A DNA stretch of 56,487 nt from JBFMFR01 sp040752025 (lineage in GTDB: Bacteria; Chloroflexota; Anaerolineae; Anaerolineales; UBA4823): positions 1 through 56,487 of the forward strand of contig JBFMFR010000046.1 of NCBI GenBank assembly GCA_040752025.1. The letters are read 5' to 3'. The position numbers and the translations under genes are program-made. The notes under the pieces were generated by a model, which was not told the origin of the DNA, did no database searches, and saw nothing but the letters and a program-made list of their open reading frames with translations. Of this stretch, positions 15,688 through 24,147 are shown piece by piece. Position 1 is the first letter of the stretch. Each line of letters begins with the position of its first letter.

Positions 15688-16458
15688 ATGGACCTGGCAG
15701 GCAAGCGCATCGTGATCACCCGGCCGCGTTCCCAGGCGGACGAACTGGCGGCCAGTTTGCGCGCCCTGGGGGCCGAGCCGGTGCTGTTCCCGGTGATTAC
15801 CATCGGCGCGTTAGAGGATACAACGGCGCTGGATGGCGCTTTGCGAAGATTGGCCGATTACGATTGGGTGATTTTCACCAGCGTGAACGGCGTCCAGGCA
15901 GTGTGGGAGCGCCTGGAGGCATTGGATTTGCCGGGCATACCGGCGGGCGTGCGCCTGGCAGCGATTGGCCCGCAGACGGCGGCCGCTTTGCAAGCGCGCC
16001 AGGCGGCCCCGGATTACGTGCCGGAGGCGTTCGTCGCCGAAGCGATCTCCCCGGGCCTGGGCGACCTGAGCGGGCGCCGGGTGCTCCTGCCGCGCGCCGA
16101 TATCGCCCGCCCGGCGCTGGCGCTGGCCATCCGGCAGGCCGGGGGCATCGCTGACGAGGTTGCCGCGTATCGCACGCTGCCCGTCTCGCCTGGCGAGGCG
16201 GCTTTGCAGGCGCTGCGCGCCGGCGTGGACGTGGTCACGTTTACCAGTTCTTCCACGGTGTTGAATTTTCTGGGCACGGCAGCCTTGCTCGCCGAGCACG
16301 GGCTGGATGTTCGCCGCCTGCCGGGAAACCCCATCTATGCCTGCATCGGGCCGGTCACTGCCGCCACCGCCGAGCAGCAAGGGCTGTCGGTGGCGGTGGT
16401 CGCCGAAACTTACACAACCGCTGGTTTGCTGGAGGCCCTGGCGCGTTATACTGTATAA
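15688..16458 (+). CDS. hemD: Uroporphyrinogen-III synthase
   Basis: 256 aa. This family cyclises hydroxymethylbilane and inverts ring D. It is poorly conserved, but the RIVITRPRSQADELAASL start, DWVIFTSVNGVQAVW, VLLPRADIARPAL and VTFTSSSTVLNF segments fit, and it sits between hemC and hemB. The RBS is GGTGGAGC about 10 nt before the ATG. No catalytic residue can be named because the family has few invariant ones. Confidence 0.88.
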   Translation: MDLAGKRIVITRPRSQADELAASLRALGAEPVLFPVITIGALEDTTALDGALRRLADYDWVIFTSVNGVQAVWERLEALDLPGIPAGVRLAAIGPQTAAALQARQAAPDYVPEAFVAEAISPGLGDLSGRRVLLPRADIARPALALAIRQAGGIADEVAAYRTLPVSPGEAALQALRAGVDVVTFTSSSTVLNFLGTAALLAEHGLDVRRLPGNPIYACIGPVTAATAEQQGLSVAVVAETYTTAGLLEALARYTV

Positions 16459-16478
16459 ATTCACTGGAGGTGTTCGCT

Positions 16479-17513
16479 TTGTCTGCCACTATATTCCCTC
16501 AACCTGCTTTCCCGATCTCGCGCCCGCGCCGCCTGCGCATGAAACCCGCCTTGCGAGCGATGCTGCGCGAAACTGAACTGGCGCCCAACGATTTCATCTA
16601 CCCCCTGTTCGTGCGCCCTGGGGAGGATGTCCAGCGCCCGATCGCTTCTATGCCGGGCGTGTACCAGTGGTCGGTGGACAGGCTGCCAGCCGAAGCGGAA
16701 CAGGTCTACCGGCTGGGGATCCCGGCGGTAATCTTATTCGGCATCCCGCACGAGAAGGACTCGGTTGGCATCGAGAATTATTCCCCCGAAGGCGTGATCC
16801 AGAACGCCATCCGCGTCATCAAGGCCGCAATCCCCGACTTGTTGGTGGTCACGGATATCTGCCTGTGCGAATACACCGATCACGGGCATTGCGGCGAGTT
16901 GAACCTGGGCGAAGAACTCCCGCACCCGCACCTGCCCGAGGGATATGTGCTCAACGATTGCTCCCTGGACGTCCTGGGCAAGGTGGCGATTTCACATGCT
17001 GAGGCCGGCGCTGACATCGTTGCTCCCAGCGGCATGCTCGACGGCATGGTGGCGGCTATCCGCTCGGCTTTGGACGTCGCAGCGTTCGAGCATATTCCCA
17101 TCCTTTCTTACGCGGTCAAGTATGCGTCGGCGTTTTACGGGCCATTCCGTGATGCCGCCGAGTCGCCGCCCAAGTTTGGCGACCGTAAATCCCACCAGAT
17201 GGACCCGGCCAACGTGCGCGAGGCGCTGCGCGAGGCGGCTTTGGACGTGGGCGAAGGGGCGGATATGTTGATGGTCAAGCCGGCCCTGCCCTACCTGGAT
17301 GTGGTCCACAGCCTGCGCCAGGCTTTCCCGCAGCTTCCACTGGCGGCCTACAACGTCAGCGGCGAATACTCGATGCTCAAGGCCGCGGCTGCCCAGGGCT
17401 GGCTGAACGAGCGCGCTGTAGTGCTGGAGGCGCTGACCGGTATCAAGCGCGCTGGAGCAGATTTCATCATCACGTACCATGCCAAAGACGCGGCCGGCTG
17501 GCTGCAAGAATAA
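16479..17513 (+). CDS. hemB: Delta-aminolevulinic acid dehydratase (porphobilinogen synthase)
   Basis: 344 aa from TTG 16479, eight bases after GGAGG; an in-frame GTG at 16470 lies within that ribosome site and is less likely. It condenses two 5-aminolevulinates to porphobilinogen. Schiff-base lysines are Lys214 (YAVKYAS) and Lys267 (MVKPALPY). The metal site is the zinc type: Cys128, Cys130 and Cys138 in DICLCEYTDHGHCG. The order and spacing with hemD and hemL support a haem operon. Confidence 0.95.
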   Translation: MSATIFPQPAFPISRPRRLRMKPALRAMLRETELAPNDFIYPLFVRPGEDVQRPIASMPGVYQWSVDRLPAEAEQVYRLGIPAVILFGIPHEKDSVGIENYSPEGVIQNAIRVIKAAIPDLLVVTDICLCEYTDHGHCGELNLGEELPHPHLPEGYVLNDCSLDVLGKVAISHAEAGADIVAPSGMLDGMVAAIRSALDVAAFEHIPILSYAVKYASAFYGPFRDAAESPPKFGDRKSHQMDPANVREALREAALDVGEGADMLMVKPALPYLDVVHSLRQAFPQLPLAAYNVSGEYSMLKAAAAQGWLNERAVVLEALTGIKRAGADFIITYHAKDAAGWLQE

Positions 17514-17540
17514 GGCAACATTCAACAGGCGAGGTCGAGC

Positions 17541-18830
17541 ATGTCTCTGAATATCTCCAAATCCGTAGAACTATTCCAGCAGGCGCAGGCGCTGCTGCCG
17601 GGCGGGGTCGATTCGCCGGTGCGCGCCTTCCGCGCCGTAGGGGGGCAGCCCCTGTTCATCGAACGCGGCCAGGGCGCTTACCTGTACGATGTGGATCACA
17701 ACGCTTACATCGATTACGTTTTATCCTGGGGGCCGTTGATCCTGGGGCACAGCCACCCGCGGGTGGTGCAGGCTTTGAAGGAGGCGGCCGAACGCGGCAC
17801 CAGCTACGGCGCACCCAGCCCGCTGGAGGTAGCGCTGGCGCGCCGCATCCAGGAGTTCATGCCCGGATTGGAGATGCTGCGCTTCGTTAACTCGGGCACC
17901 GAGGCCACCATGACTGCCCTGCGCCTGGCGAGGGCCTACACCCGGCGTGACAAAATAATCAAGTTCGAGGGCTGCTATCATGGGCATGCGGACTTGCTCC
18001 TGGTGCAGGCTGGCTCGGGCGTGGCGACGCTGGGGTTGCCCGACTCGCCTGGCGTTCCAGAAGCAACGGTGAGAGACACTCTGGTGGCGCGCTACAATGA
18101 CCTGGAGTCCGTCGAGGCGATTTTCCGTTTGTACCCCGAGCAGATCGCCGCGCTGATCGTCGAGCCGGTGGCGGGCAACATGGGCGTAGTGCTGCCGCAG
18201 CCGGGCTTTCTACAAGGCCTGCGCCAACTGACCGCTCGCTATGGGGCGGTGCTGATCTTCGACGAGGTGATGACGGGCTTCCGCGTCCACCCAGGCGGCG
18301 CCCAGGCGCTCTTTGGGATTCAGCCCGACCTGACCACTCTGGGTAAAGTCATCGGCGGCGGTTTGCCTGTCGGCGCCTATGGCGGGCGGCGTGAAATGAT
18401 GGAATTGATCGCCCCGGCTGGCCCGGTTTACCAGGCTGGCACTTTGTCTGGCAACCCGCTGGCTATGACCGCCGGTTTGGAGACGCTGAGTGTCTTGGGC
18501 GAGCCGGGCGTTTGGGCAGCGCTCGAAGCCGCCGGCGAGCGCCTGACATCCGGCCTGGGCCAGGCGGCTCAGGATGCCGGGGCGCCTGTCTACCAGACGC
18601 GCCTGGGCACGATGTTCTGTACTTTCTTCACTCCGGGGCCGGTGATCGATTGGCCCAGCGCCAGGGACAGCGATACGGCGAGATTCGGGCGCTTTTTCCA
18701 GGCCATGCTGGAGCAAGGCGTGTACCTGGCGCCTTCACAGTTCGAGGCTGGTTTCATCTCCACGGCGCACACGGCGGAGGTGATCGACGCCACGATTGTG
18801 GCGGCCCGCAGAGCCTTCCGCGCCCTGTAA
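17541..18830 (+). CDS. hemL: Glutamate-1-semialdehyde 2,1-aminomutase
   Basis: 429 aa. PLP enzyme that makes 5-aminolevulinate from glutamate-1-semialdehyde, so this organism uses the C5 pathway. Lys269 in TTLGKVIGGG binds PLP; other hallmarks are PGGVDSPVRAF near the start, NSGTEATMTALRLAR, and DEVMTGFRV. It ends 14 bp before the convergent minus-strand gene. Together with hemC-D-B it covers four of the five steps from glutamyl-tRNA to uroporphyrinogen III; hemA must be elsewhere. Confidence 0.95.
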   Translation: MSLNISKSVELFQQAQALLPGGVDSPVRAFRAVGGQPLFIERGQGAYLYDVDHNAYIDYVLSWGPLILGHSHPRVVQALKEAAERGTSYGAPSPLEVALARRIQEFMPGLEMLRFVNSGTEATMTALRLARAYTRRDKIIKFEGCYHGHADLLLVQAGSGVATLGLPDSPGVPEATVRDTLVARYNDLESVEAIFRLYPEQIAALIVEPVAGNMGVVLPQPGFLQGLRQLTARYGAVLIFDEVMTGFRVHPGGAQALFGIQPDLTTLGKVIGGGLPVGAYGGRREMMELIAPAGPVYQAGTLSGNPLAMTAGLETLSVLGEPGVWAALEAAGERLTSGLGQAAQDAGAPVYQTRLGTMFCTFFTPGPVIDWPSARDSDTARFGRFFQAMLEQGVYLAPSQFEAGFISTAHTAEVIDATIVAARRAFRAL

Positions 18831-18844
18831 CCCGGAGGGCTGGC

Positions 18845-19594
18845 TTATGGTTTAGGAGCGACTGGCCGCACCAGCGGAAGCTCCAGGTGCGCCAGTTGCC
18901 ATTCGGCCAGGTCCCAATCCTTGGGATCGTCGATATCCACCGTGTAGCGCGGATTCAGGATCAGCGGGAGGATGCGCTCGCCCGTCATGCTGTTTTTGTG
19001 CAGGATGGTTGCAGAGCGGATGGCGTCGATGTGCCCGGTCTGCCAGTACGTGGGGGGCAGCGCCTGGCGCGGCATGTTGTATGGCTCCTGATAGCCCTCG
19101 TGCAGCAGGGGCTGCATGTAGCCGCCAGGCTCGAAGCGCCACATCTTGAAAGGATTCTGCGTGGAAGGCACCACGCCGCGCACGCAGTCAGCCTGGGGAT
19201 CATCCCACAGGCTCTGCGCGGCCTGGTCGACGCACTCGGGCGGTCGGAAAGGCGAGGTGGGGCGCAGTTGGATGACGATGTCGGGCTGGTAGCCCTGGTG
19301 CTCGGCCAGCCAGCGCAGAGCGTGCTGGAAAACCGGCAGGTCGGGGGTGTCATCCTGGGCCAGTTCGCCAGGCCGCACGAAGGGCACTTCGGCCCCCCAA
19401 TCACGCGATACCCGGGCGATTTCGGTGTTATCCGTGGAAACGATCGTACGCTCTACATAGGCAGCTTGCAGCCCGGCGGCGATGCTGTAGGCGATCAGGG
19501 GCACACCACCCAAGGGGTTGATGTTCTTGCGCGGGATCGATTTGGAACCGCCGCGGGCGGGGATGAGGGCCAAAACCCGCGGGCGTGTCACCAT
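18845..19594 (-). CDS. CMP-nonulosonate (sialic/legionaminic-type) cytidylyltransferase
   Basis: 249 aa. The N-terminal nucleotide-binding motif LIPARGGSKSIPRKNI and later IVSTDNTEIARVS place it with NeuA/PtmB acylneuraminate cytidylyltransferases, which activate nonulosonic acids with CTP. The start overlaps the SDR gene by 7 bp, so the two are co-translated. PtmA (SDR) and PtmB adjacent in Campylobacter legionaminic-acid clusters is the closest parallel I know. The other pathway genes are not present in this window. Confidence 0.8.
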   Translation of the reverse strand: MVTRPRVLALIPARGGSKSIPRKNINPLGGVPLIAYSIAAGLQAAYVERTIVSTDNTEIARVSRDWGAEVPFVRPGELAQDDTPDLPVFQHALRWLAEHQGYQPDIVIQLRPTSPFRPPECVDQAAQSLWDDPQADCVRGVVPSTQNPFKMWRFEPGGYMQPLLHEGYQEPYNMPRQALPPTYWQTGHIDAIRSATILHKNSMTGERILPLILNPRYTVDIDDPKDWDLAEWQLAHLELPLVRPVAPKP

Positions 19595-20430
19595 GCTGTC
19601 CAGCCCCCATCAACTACTAAGTTAGCGCCGGTCATGTAGGCAGAAGCGTCCGAGAGCAGGAAGAGCAGCGCGCCGGCGAAATCGGCCTTGTCGCCCATGC
19701 GCCTCAGAGGAGTGCGGGCGTTGTAGCGGCGCACAAAGCCTTCATCATGATTGTTGTAGACGCCCCCGGGCGTGAGCGTGTTCACGCGAATGCCCTTGTC
19801 TCCCCAATAAGCAGCCAGGTACTGCGTCAGGCCCAGCACGGCGCTCTTGGTGACGGAATAGATCACGGGTTTGAACTGCGGTGCGGCGGTCGGGTCATCT
19901 TTTTCGTAGAGGCGCTGGTCGGGCCCGACCAGGCCATAAATCGAGGATACGTTGATCATCGAGCCCTTGCCTTGCGCCAGCATAACCGGGGCCACGGCCT
20001 GGGCGCACAGGAACATGCCGGTGATGTTGACCGCCAGCCCTTTGTTCCATAATTCCAGGGGGTATTCTTCGAAGGTATTCGTGTGCGTGTGCTGGCTGGC
20101 GTGCTCGGCATCGAACTTGGGATCCAGGGCAGCATTGTTGACCAGCCCATCGATGCGCCCGAAGCGATCCAGGACAGTCCTGACCATTTCGGTTACAGAC
20201 GGCTTGTCGGAAACATCCACCTGCAAGGCCAGCGTTGCCACGCCGGTTTCGGCGCTGGCCTGCTGGGCGACCTGGCGAGCCGAGTCGCCATCGATATCTG
20301 CGGCGACGGCGTGCGCGCCGGACTGGGCCAGGGTGCGGATATGTTCCTTCCCAAGCAGTCCAGCGCCGCCAGTGACGATGATGACGCGATCACGCAAATC
20401 AAAGCGTTCCAGAGCGGGATTAGGCAGCAT
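19588..20430 (-). CDS. SDR-family oxidoreductase (PtmA-like)
   Basis: 280 aa. Rossmann motif TGGAGLLG at 20-27, NNA at 98-100, catalytic Ser162/163, Tyr191 and Lys195 (YSVTK), all standard for classical short-chain dehydrogenases. The ending TGANLVVDGGWTAW is also typical. It is upstream of and overlaps the CMP-sugar synthetase gene, a PtmA-PtmB-like pairing that suggests sugar-nucleotide metabolism. The exact substrate is unknown. Confidence 0.8.
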   Translation of the reverse strand: MLPNPALERFDLRDRVIIVTGGAGLLGKEHIRTLAQSGAHAVAADIDGDSARQVAQQASAETGVATLALQVDVSDKPSVTEMVRTVLDRFGRIDGLVNNAALDPKFDAEHASQHTHTNTFEEYPLELWNKGLAVNITGMFLCAQAVAPVMLAQGKGSMINVSSIYGLVGPDQRLYEKDDPTAAPQFKPVIYSVTKSAVLGLTQYLAAYWGDKGIRVNTLTPGGVYNNHDEGFVRRYNARTPLRRMGDKADFAGALLFLLSDASAYMTGANLVVDGGWTAW

Positions 20431-20572
20431 GCTGGAAATCCTTTTGTCTCGTATTTTGGCCAGATCGATGCATCTTTCCGGCTTTCAAGGGCGCATTATA
20501 ACATTGTTGTTCGTTTCACCGTGGTATACTCGGACGCAATCCGCTGCTAACCACCAAGGAGATGAGCACACC

Positions 20573-21919
20573 ATGGATTCAAAGAATCTGTTCCTGCGCG
20601 ATCTGGGCGATGGCCTGGTCATGCGCCGCAGCACGCCTGCCGACGCGGAGGCCCTCTCGACTTTTAGCGCACGTATCCACAGCGACCAGGGGCCAGACGA
20701 ACCGGACGAACGCGTCGGCGCCTGGGTGCGTGACCTGCTGGAAAAGCCGCACCCAACGTTTGACGCCGGGGATTTTACGATTGTGGAGGATACTCGTACG
20801 GGGGAGATCGTTTCTTCGCTGAACCTGATCTCCCAGGTCTGGCGCTATGCCGGGACCACCTTCGGCGTTGGACGGCCCGAGCTGGTGGGTACGCTGCCCG
20901 AATACCGCAAGCGCGGCCTGATACGCGCCCAGTTCGAAGTAATCCACCAGTGGAGCGCCGAACGCGGAGAACTGGTCCAGGGGATCACGGGCATCCCTTA
21001 CTACTACCGCATTTTTGGTTATGAAATGGCGATGAACCTGGGAGGCGGGCGGAGGGGCTATAAACCGCAGATTCCCAAGTTAGATGAGGGACAGGTAGAG
21101 CCTTATCGAGTGCGCCCGGCGCGGGCGCAGGACCTGCCTTTCATCGCAGAACTTTACGACCAGTCTTGCCAGCGAAGCGTGGTAAGTTGTGTGTGGACTC
21201 CAGAATTGTGGCAGTACGAGTTGGAGGGAAAGCGCGCCAAGAACGTCAACCGCATGGAGTTGTGCCTGGTCGAAGCGCCGGATGGCGGGCGTCTGGGCTT
21301 CCTGGCGCACCCGGCGCACACCTGGGGCTCTGACATGGTGGCTACGGCTTACGAGCTAAAAGCGGGGATTTCTTACGGTGCGGTTACCCCCAGCGTCGTA
21401 CGCTATCTGTACGCCAAAGGCGAGGCTTACGCTGCCCAGGCCGGTAAATTAGAGGAGATGGCGGCCTTTGGTTTTGGGTTGGGCGCTGAACACCCGGTTT
21501 ACCAGACGATGATCAACTCTTTGCCAAGCGTGCGCAAGCCTTACGCCTGGTATCTGCGCGTGCCCGATCTACCAGGTTTTCTCCGGCATATTGCCCCGGC
21601 ATTGGAAAAGCGCCTGGAGGGCTCGCCTTACGCAGGGCACAGCGGCGAGCTGAGGTTAACTTTCTACCGGGATGGCGTGCGGCTGGAATTCGAGGCCGGC
21701 CGGCTGGTGAAGGTGGAGGCCTGGCAGCCGGAACCGCAGGGGCATTCGGGCGAGGCGGCTTTCCCGGGGCTGACTTTTTTGCAGCTTTTATTCGGTTACC
21801 GCACGCTGGAGGAGTTGGGCTATGCTTTCGCCGACTGCTGGTGGAAGAACGATCAGGTGTTGGGTTTGCTGAATGCGCTCTTCCCCAAGCAGGCTTCGAA
21901 TGTCTGGCCGGTATCCTGA
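20573..21919 (+). CDS. Eis-like N-acetyltransferase (GNAT plus SCP2-like domain)
   Basis: 448 aa from ATG 20573, preceded by AAGGAG at 20556-20561. The first GNAT domain has the CoA loop VGTLPEYRKRGLIRAQFE, then GITGIPYYYRIFGYEMAM, a combination typical of Eis-like enzymes. A second GNAT-like region and a C-terminal hydrophobic SCP2-like domain (about 350-440) follow. Eis enzymes acetylate amines such as aminoglycosides at several positions; here the substrate is unknown. It is monocistronic and its 3' end converges on ilvE. Confidence 0.75.
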   Translation: MDSKNLFLRDLGDGLVMRRSTPADAEALSTFSARIHSDQGPDEPDERVGAWVRDLLEKPHPTFDAGDFTIVEDTRTGEIVSSLNLISQVWRYAGTTFGVGRPELVGTLPEYRKRGLIRAQFEVIHQWSAERGELVQGITGIPYYYRIFGYEMAMNLGGGRRGYKPQIPKLDEGQVEPYRVRPARAQDLPFIAELYDQSCQRSVVSCVWTPELWQYELEGKRAKNVNRMELCLVEAPDGGRLGFLAHPAHTWGSDMVATAYELKAGISYGAVTPSVVRYLYAKGEAYAAQAGKLEEMAAFGFGLGAEHPVYQTMINSLPSVRKPYAWYLRVPDLPGFLRHIAPALEKRLEGSPYAGHSGELRLTFYRDGVRLEFEAGRLVKVEAWQPEPQGHSGEAAFPGLTFLQLLFGYRTLEELGYAFADCWWKNDQVLGLLNALFPKQASNVWPVS

Positions 21920-21925
21920 AATACG

Positions 21926-21957
21926 GGTGCGGCGAACAGCTTAGGGTTCGCCGCACC
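21926..21957. terminator. Bidirectional hairpin between convergent genes
   Basis: GGTGCGGCGAAC at 21926-21937 pairs perfectly with 21946-21957 across an 8-nt loop. It lies between the convergent Eis-like and ilvE genes. It lacks a clear T-run on either side, so it may block transcription only weakly or protect both 3' ends. Confidence 0.55.
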
Positions 21958-22004
21958 TGACGCAAGCTTTGCTCCGCGATCAGCACTGCCACCTGGAGAG
22001 GGCC

Positions 22005-22949
22005 TCAGGAGATCGTTTCTTTCACCTCGCTGTACACGCCAACATTCCAGCAATTGTATTTGGGGTTGCGCCCGTAAACGATATCGGTAAAGATCTGGCG
22101 TAATTGGGCGGTGATCGGGCCCATCACACCGCTGCCGATCGGGCGATGGTCGACGCGCGTCACGGCGGTGACCTGGGCGGCGGTGCCGGTCATGAAAAAC
22201 TCCTCGCCCAGGTAAACTTCTGTGCGGTCGATCGGGCGTTCGATCACTTCAACATTCAACTCGTTACGCAGCAGTTCAACGGCGGTGCGGCGGGTGATGC
22301 CCTCCAGGATGTTTTCTGTCACAGGCGGGGTGAATACCTTACCGTCCCGCACCAGGAAAATGTTCATGGCGCTGCCTTCTGAAACGTGTCCTTCTTGAGT
22401 CAGGACCAGGGCTTCATCGAAGCCGGACTGGACAGCGTCGGTTTTGATGAAAGACGAGTTAGCGTAAGCGCCGCTGATCTTGCCGCGCGCCGGGATCATG
22501 TTGTCATCCACCCTGCGCCAGGAGGAGAAGGTGACGTGGGCGTTGGTGTCGTTGGCTACATATTGTTCGAAGGGAATGGTGACGATGGATAGTTCGCTGT
22601 GCAGGCCGTGCAATTTGACGCCAATGACTTCGTCAGATTTGTATGCCAGCGGCCTGACATAAACATTGCAGCGATAAGCTTCTTTCTGTAGTAAATCAGC
22701 AGCGATTTGGGTCAGGCTTTCAGGAGTGAGATCGAATTCCATCAACAAGATCCTGGCCGAGTTCAGCAATCGCAAAAAATGATCTAGCGGCCGAAACAAG
22801 TACAATTGTTCCTGCTCCTGATTCCAATAAGCGCGTAGACCCCCGAATACGGCTGTGCCATAGTTTAGGGCGTGTGTCAGCACGCCAATTTTCGCCTCTG
22901 AATATGGGACAATCTCACCACGGAAATAAGCATACCTGGGAAGAACCAT
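22005..22949 (-). CDS. ilvE: Branched-chain amino acid aminotransferase
   Basis: 314 aa from ATG 22949, behind AAAGGAGG; an upstream in-frame extension is rejected because this site is strong. Class IV PLP aminotransferase with Lys157 in ARGKISGAYAN. Substrate-side motifs NYGTAVFGGLRAY, EGSAMNIFLV and GITRRTAVELL are typical of IlvE. It interconverts Leu/Ile/Val and their 2-oxoacids. It is a single gene with its own promoter and no neighbouring ilv genes. Confidence 0.92.
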   Translation of the reverse strand: MVLPRYAYFRGEIVPYSEAKIGVLTHALNYGTAVFGGLRAYWNQEQEQLYLFRPLDHFLRLLNSARILLMEFDLTPESLTQIAADLLQKEAYRCNVYVRPLAYKSDEVIGVKLHGLHSELSIVTIPFEQYVANDTNAHVTFSSWRRVDDNMIPARGKISGAYANSSFIKTDAVQSGFDEALVLTQEGHVSEGSAMNIFLVRDGKVFTPPVTENILEGITRRTAVELLRNELNVEVIERPIDRTEVYLGEEFFMTGTAAQVTAVTRVDHRPIGSGVMGPITAQLRQIFTDIVYGRNPKYNCWNVGVYSEVKETIS

Positions 22950-23015
22950 CAGTCGACCTCCTTTTCTAAAAGTGGATGCTGTTGGGGATGCACTGCAAGC
23001 AGCCCGCATAGTTTC

Positions 23016-23044
23016 ATTATATGCTGCATATGGAGAAGGGGCAA
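23016..23044 (-). promoter_or_regulatory. Promoter of ilvE
   Basis: On the minus strand TTGCCC (plus 23039-23044) and TATAAT (plus 23016-23021) are separated by 17 bp. A 13-bp palindrome ATATGCTGCATAT at 23019-23031 overlaps the -10 and may be an operator. The untranslated leader would be about 60 nt. Confidence 0.6.
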
Positions 23045-23067
23045 GGGGCTTGCTCCTGGCATAGGGG

Positions 23068-23113
23068 TTACGATTTTAGCGGGTTAGGGGTATACTCAAC
23101 GACAAACCCTAAC
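23068..23113 (+). promoter_or_regulatory. Promoter with flanking inverted repeat for the three-gene unit
   Basis: TTACGA (23068-23073), 17-bp spacing and TATACT (23091-23096) form a plausible promoter. The inverted repeat GTTAGGG (23083-23089) and CCCTAAC (23107-23113) brackets the -10 and start site, which suggests repressor binding or an RNA hairpin. The first gene begins about 110 nt downstream. Confidence 0.45.
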
Positions 23114-23211
23114 AATAGATTCTGGTGATGCCTGAAGCGTCCGGTCAACGCGTGCCAGGCGTTCCACGTTGCCGGGGTCGGTTGGCAGATCTGTTCCGAG
23201 GAGATGGCTTT

Positions 23212-24117
23212 ATGAAACGTGCAGTTAGCATTAGCATCGGCTCTTCCAAGCGCGACAAAGCGGTTGTGGTTGAGCTACTCGGGGAGAAGGTCTCCATCGA
23301 GCGAATTGGCACAGATGGCGATATGGAAAAAGCGGCCCAATTGTATAAAGAAATGGACGGCAAGGTCGACGCATTCGGCGTAGGTGGAGCCGACCTGGGC
23401 ATGATGATCGAGAACAAGTGGTACCCGCTCTATTCTGTGCTTCCTATGGTCCGCTTTGTCAAACAAACTCCGGTCGTGGATGGGGCCGGACTAAAGAACA
23501 CCCTGGAGAGGAAATTGGCTCCGTTCATAGAAGCCAGGATCGGAGATTACGTTAAGGATAGGGGGCGTAAGGTTTTCGTGACCAGCGGCGCAGACCGTTG
23601 GGGCATGACCAAATCTTTCCTCGATGGTGGGTATGAATGTGTCTTCGGTGATTTGATGTTTGGCCTGGGTTTGCCTTTCGCCATTCGCACGGAAAACGGC
23701 ATCCGCAGGTTGGCGGCGTTGTTGCTGCCCGTTGTAGGGCGGATACCATTCAAATGGCTCTACCCGACCGGCGAGAAGCAGGAGACGCGTGTTCCCAAAT
23801 GGGAAAATTATTATCAATGGGCTACTGTGGTGGCCGGGGATTGCCACTATGTCAAGCGCCACATGCCGGATCGCCTGGAGGGCAAAGTGATTGCGACCAA
23901 TACCACCACGCCCTCCGATGTAGAAATGTTCCGCCAGGCAGGCATCAGGTACCTGGTCACCAGCACGCCTGTCCTGGAAGGGCGTTCGTTTGGCACCAAC
24001 ATGATGGAAGCAGCTTTGATCGCTGTTTCCGGAGAGAAACGACCGCTCACTCACGAAGAGCTCGATCAATTGTTGGACCGGCTCGGTTTTGAACCCCAAT
24101 TGCAGGAACTGAACTGA
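23212..24117 (+). CDS. Conserved protein of unknown function (often labelled quinate dehydrogenase)
   Basis: 301 aa from ATG 23212, preceded by GAGGAG. The sequence (SIGSSKRDKAVVVELLGEK, GKVDAFGVGGADLGM, VTSGADRWGMTKSFL, TTTPSDVEMF) matches a family I recall as annotated quinate 5-dehydrogenase in Chloroflexota and Firmicutes, but I see no NAD-binding GxGxxG and cannot support that activity. It is the first gene of an apparent operon with a MobA-like nucleotidyltransferase and a PAP2 phosphatase. A role in making or remodelling a phosphorylated membrane lipid head group is possible but unproven. Confidence 0.6.
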   Translation: MKRAVSISIGSSKRDKAVVVELLGEKVSIERIGTDGDMEKAAQLYKEMDGKVDAFGVGGADLGMMIENKWYPLYSVLPMVRFVKQTPVVDGAGLKNTLERKLAPFIEARIGDYVKDRGRKVFVTSGADRWGMTKSFLDGGYECVFGDLMFGLGLPFAIRTENGIRRLAALLLPVVGRIPFKWLYPTGEKQETRVPKWENYYQWATVVAGDCHYVKRHMPDRLEGKVIATNTTTPSDVEMFRQAGIRYLVTSTPVLEGRSFGTNMMEAALIAVSGEKRPLTHEELDQLLDRLGFEPQLQELN

Positions 24118-24147
24118 CCAATTTTGTAGAGAAGGGAGCGAAACGCT

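Noticed and set aside
23083..23113. TTAGGG/CCCTAA telomere-like sequence
   Set aside because: Only a single inverted pair near a promoter; an operator or hairpin is a simpler reading.
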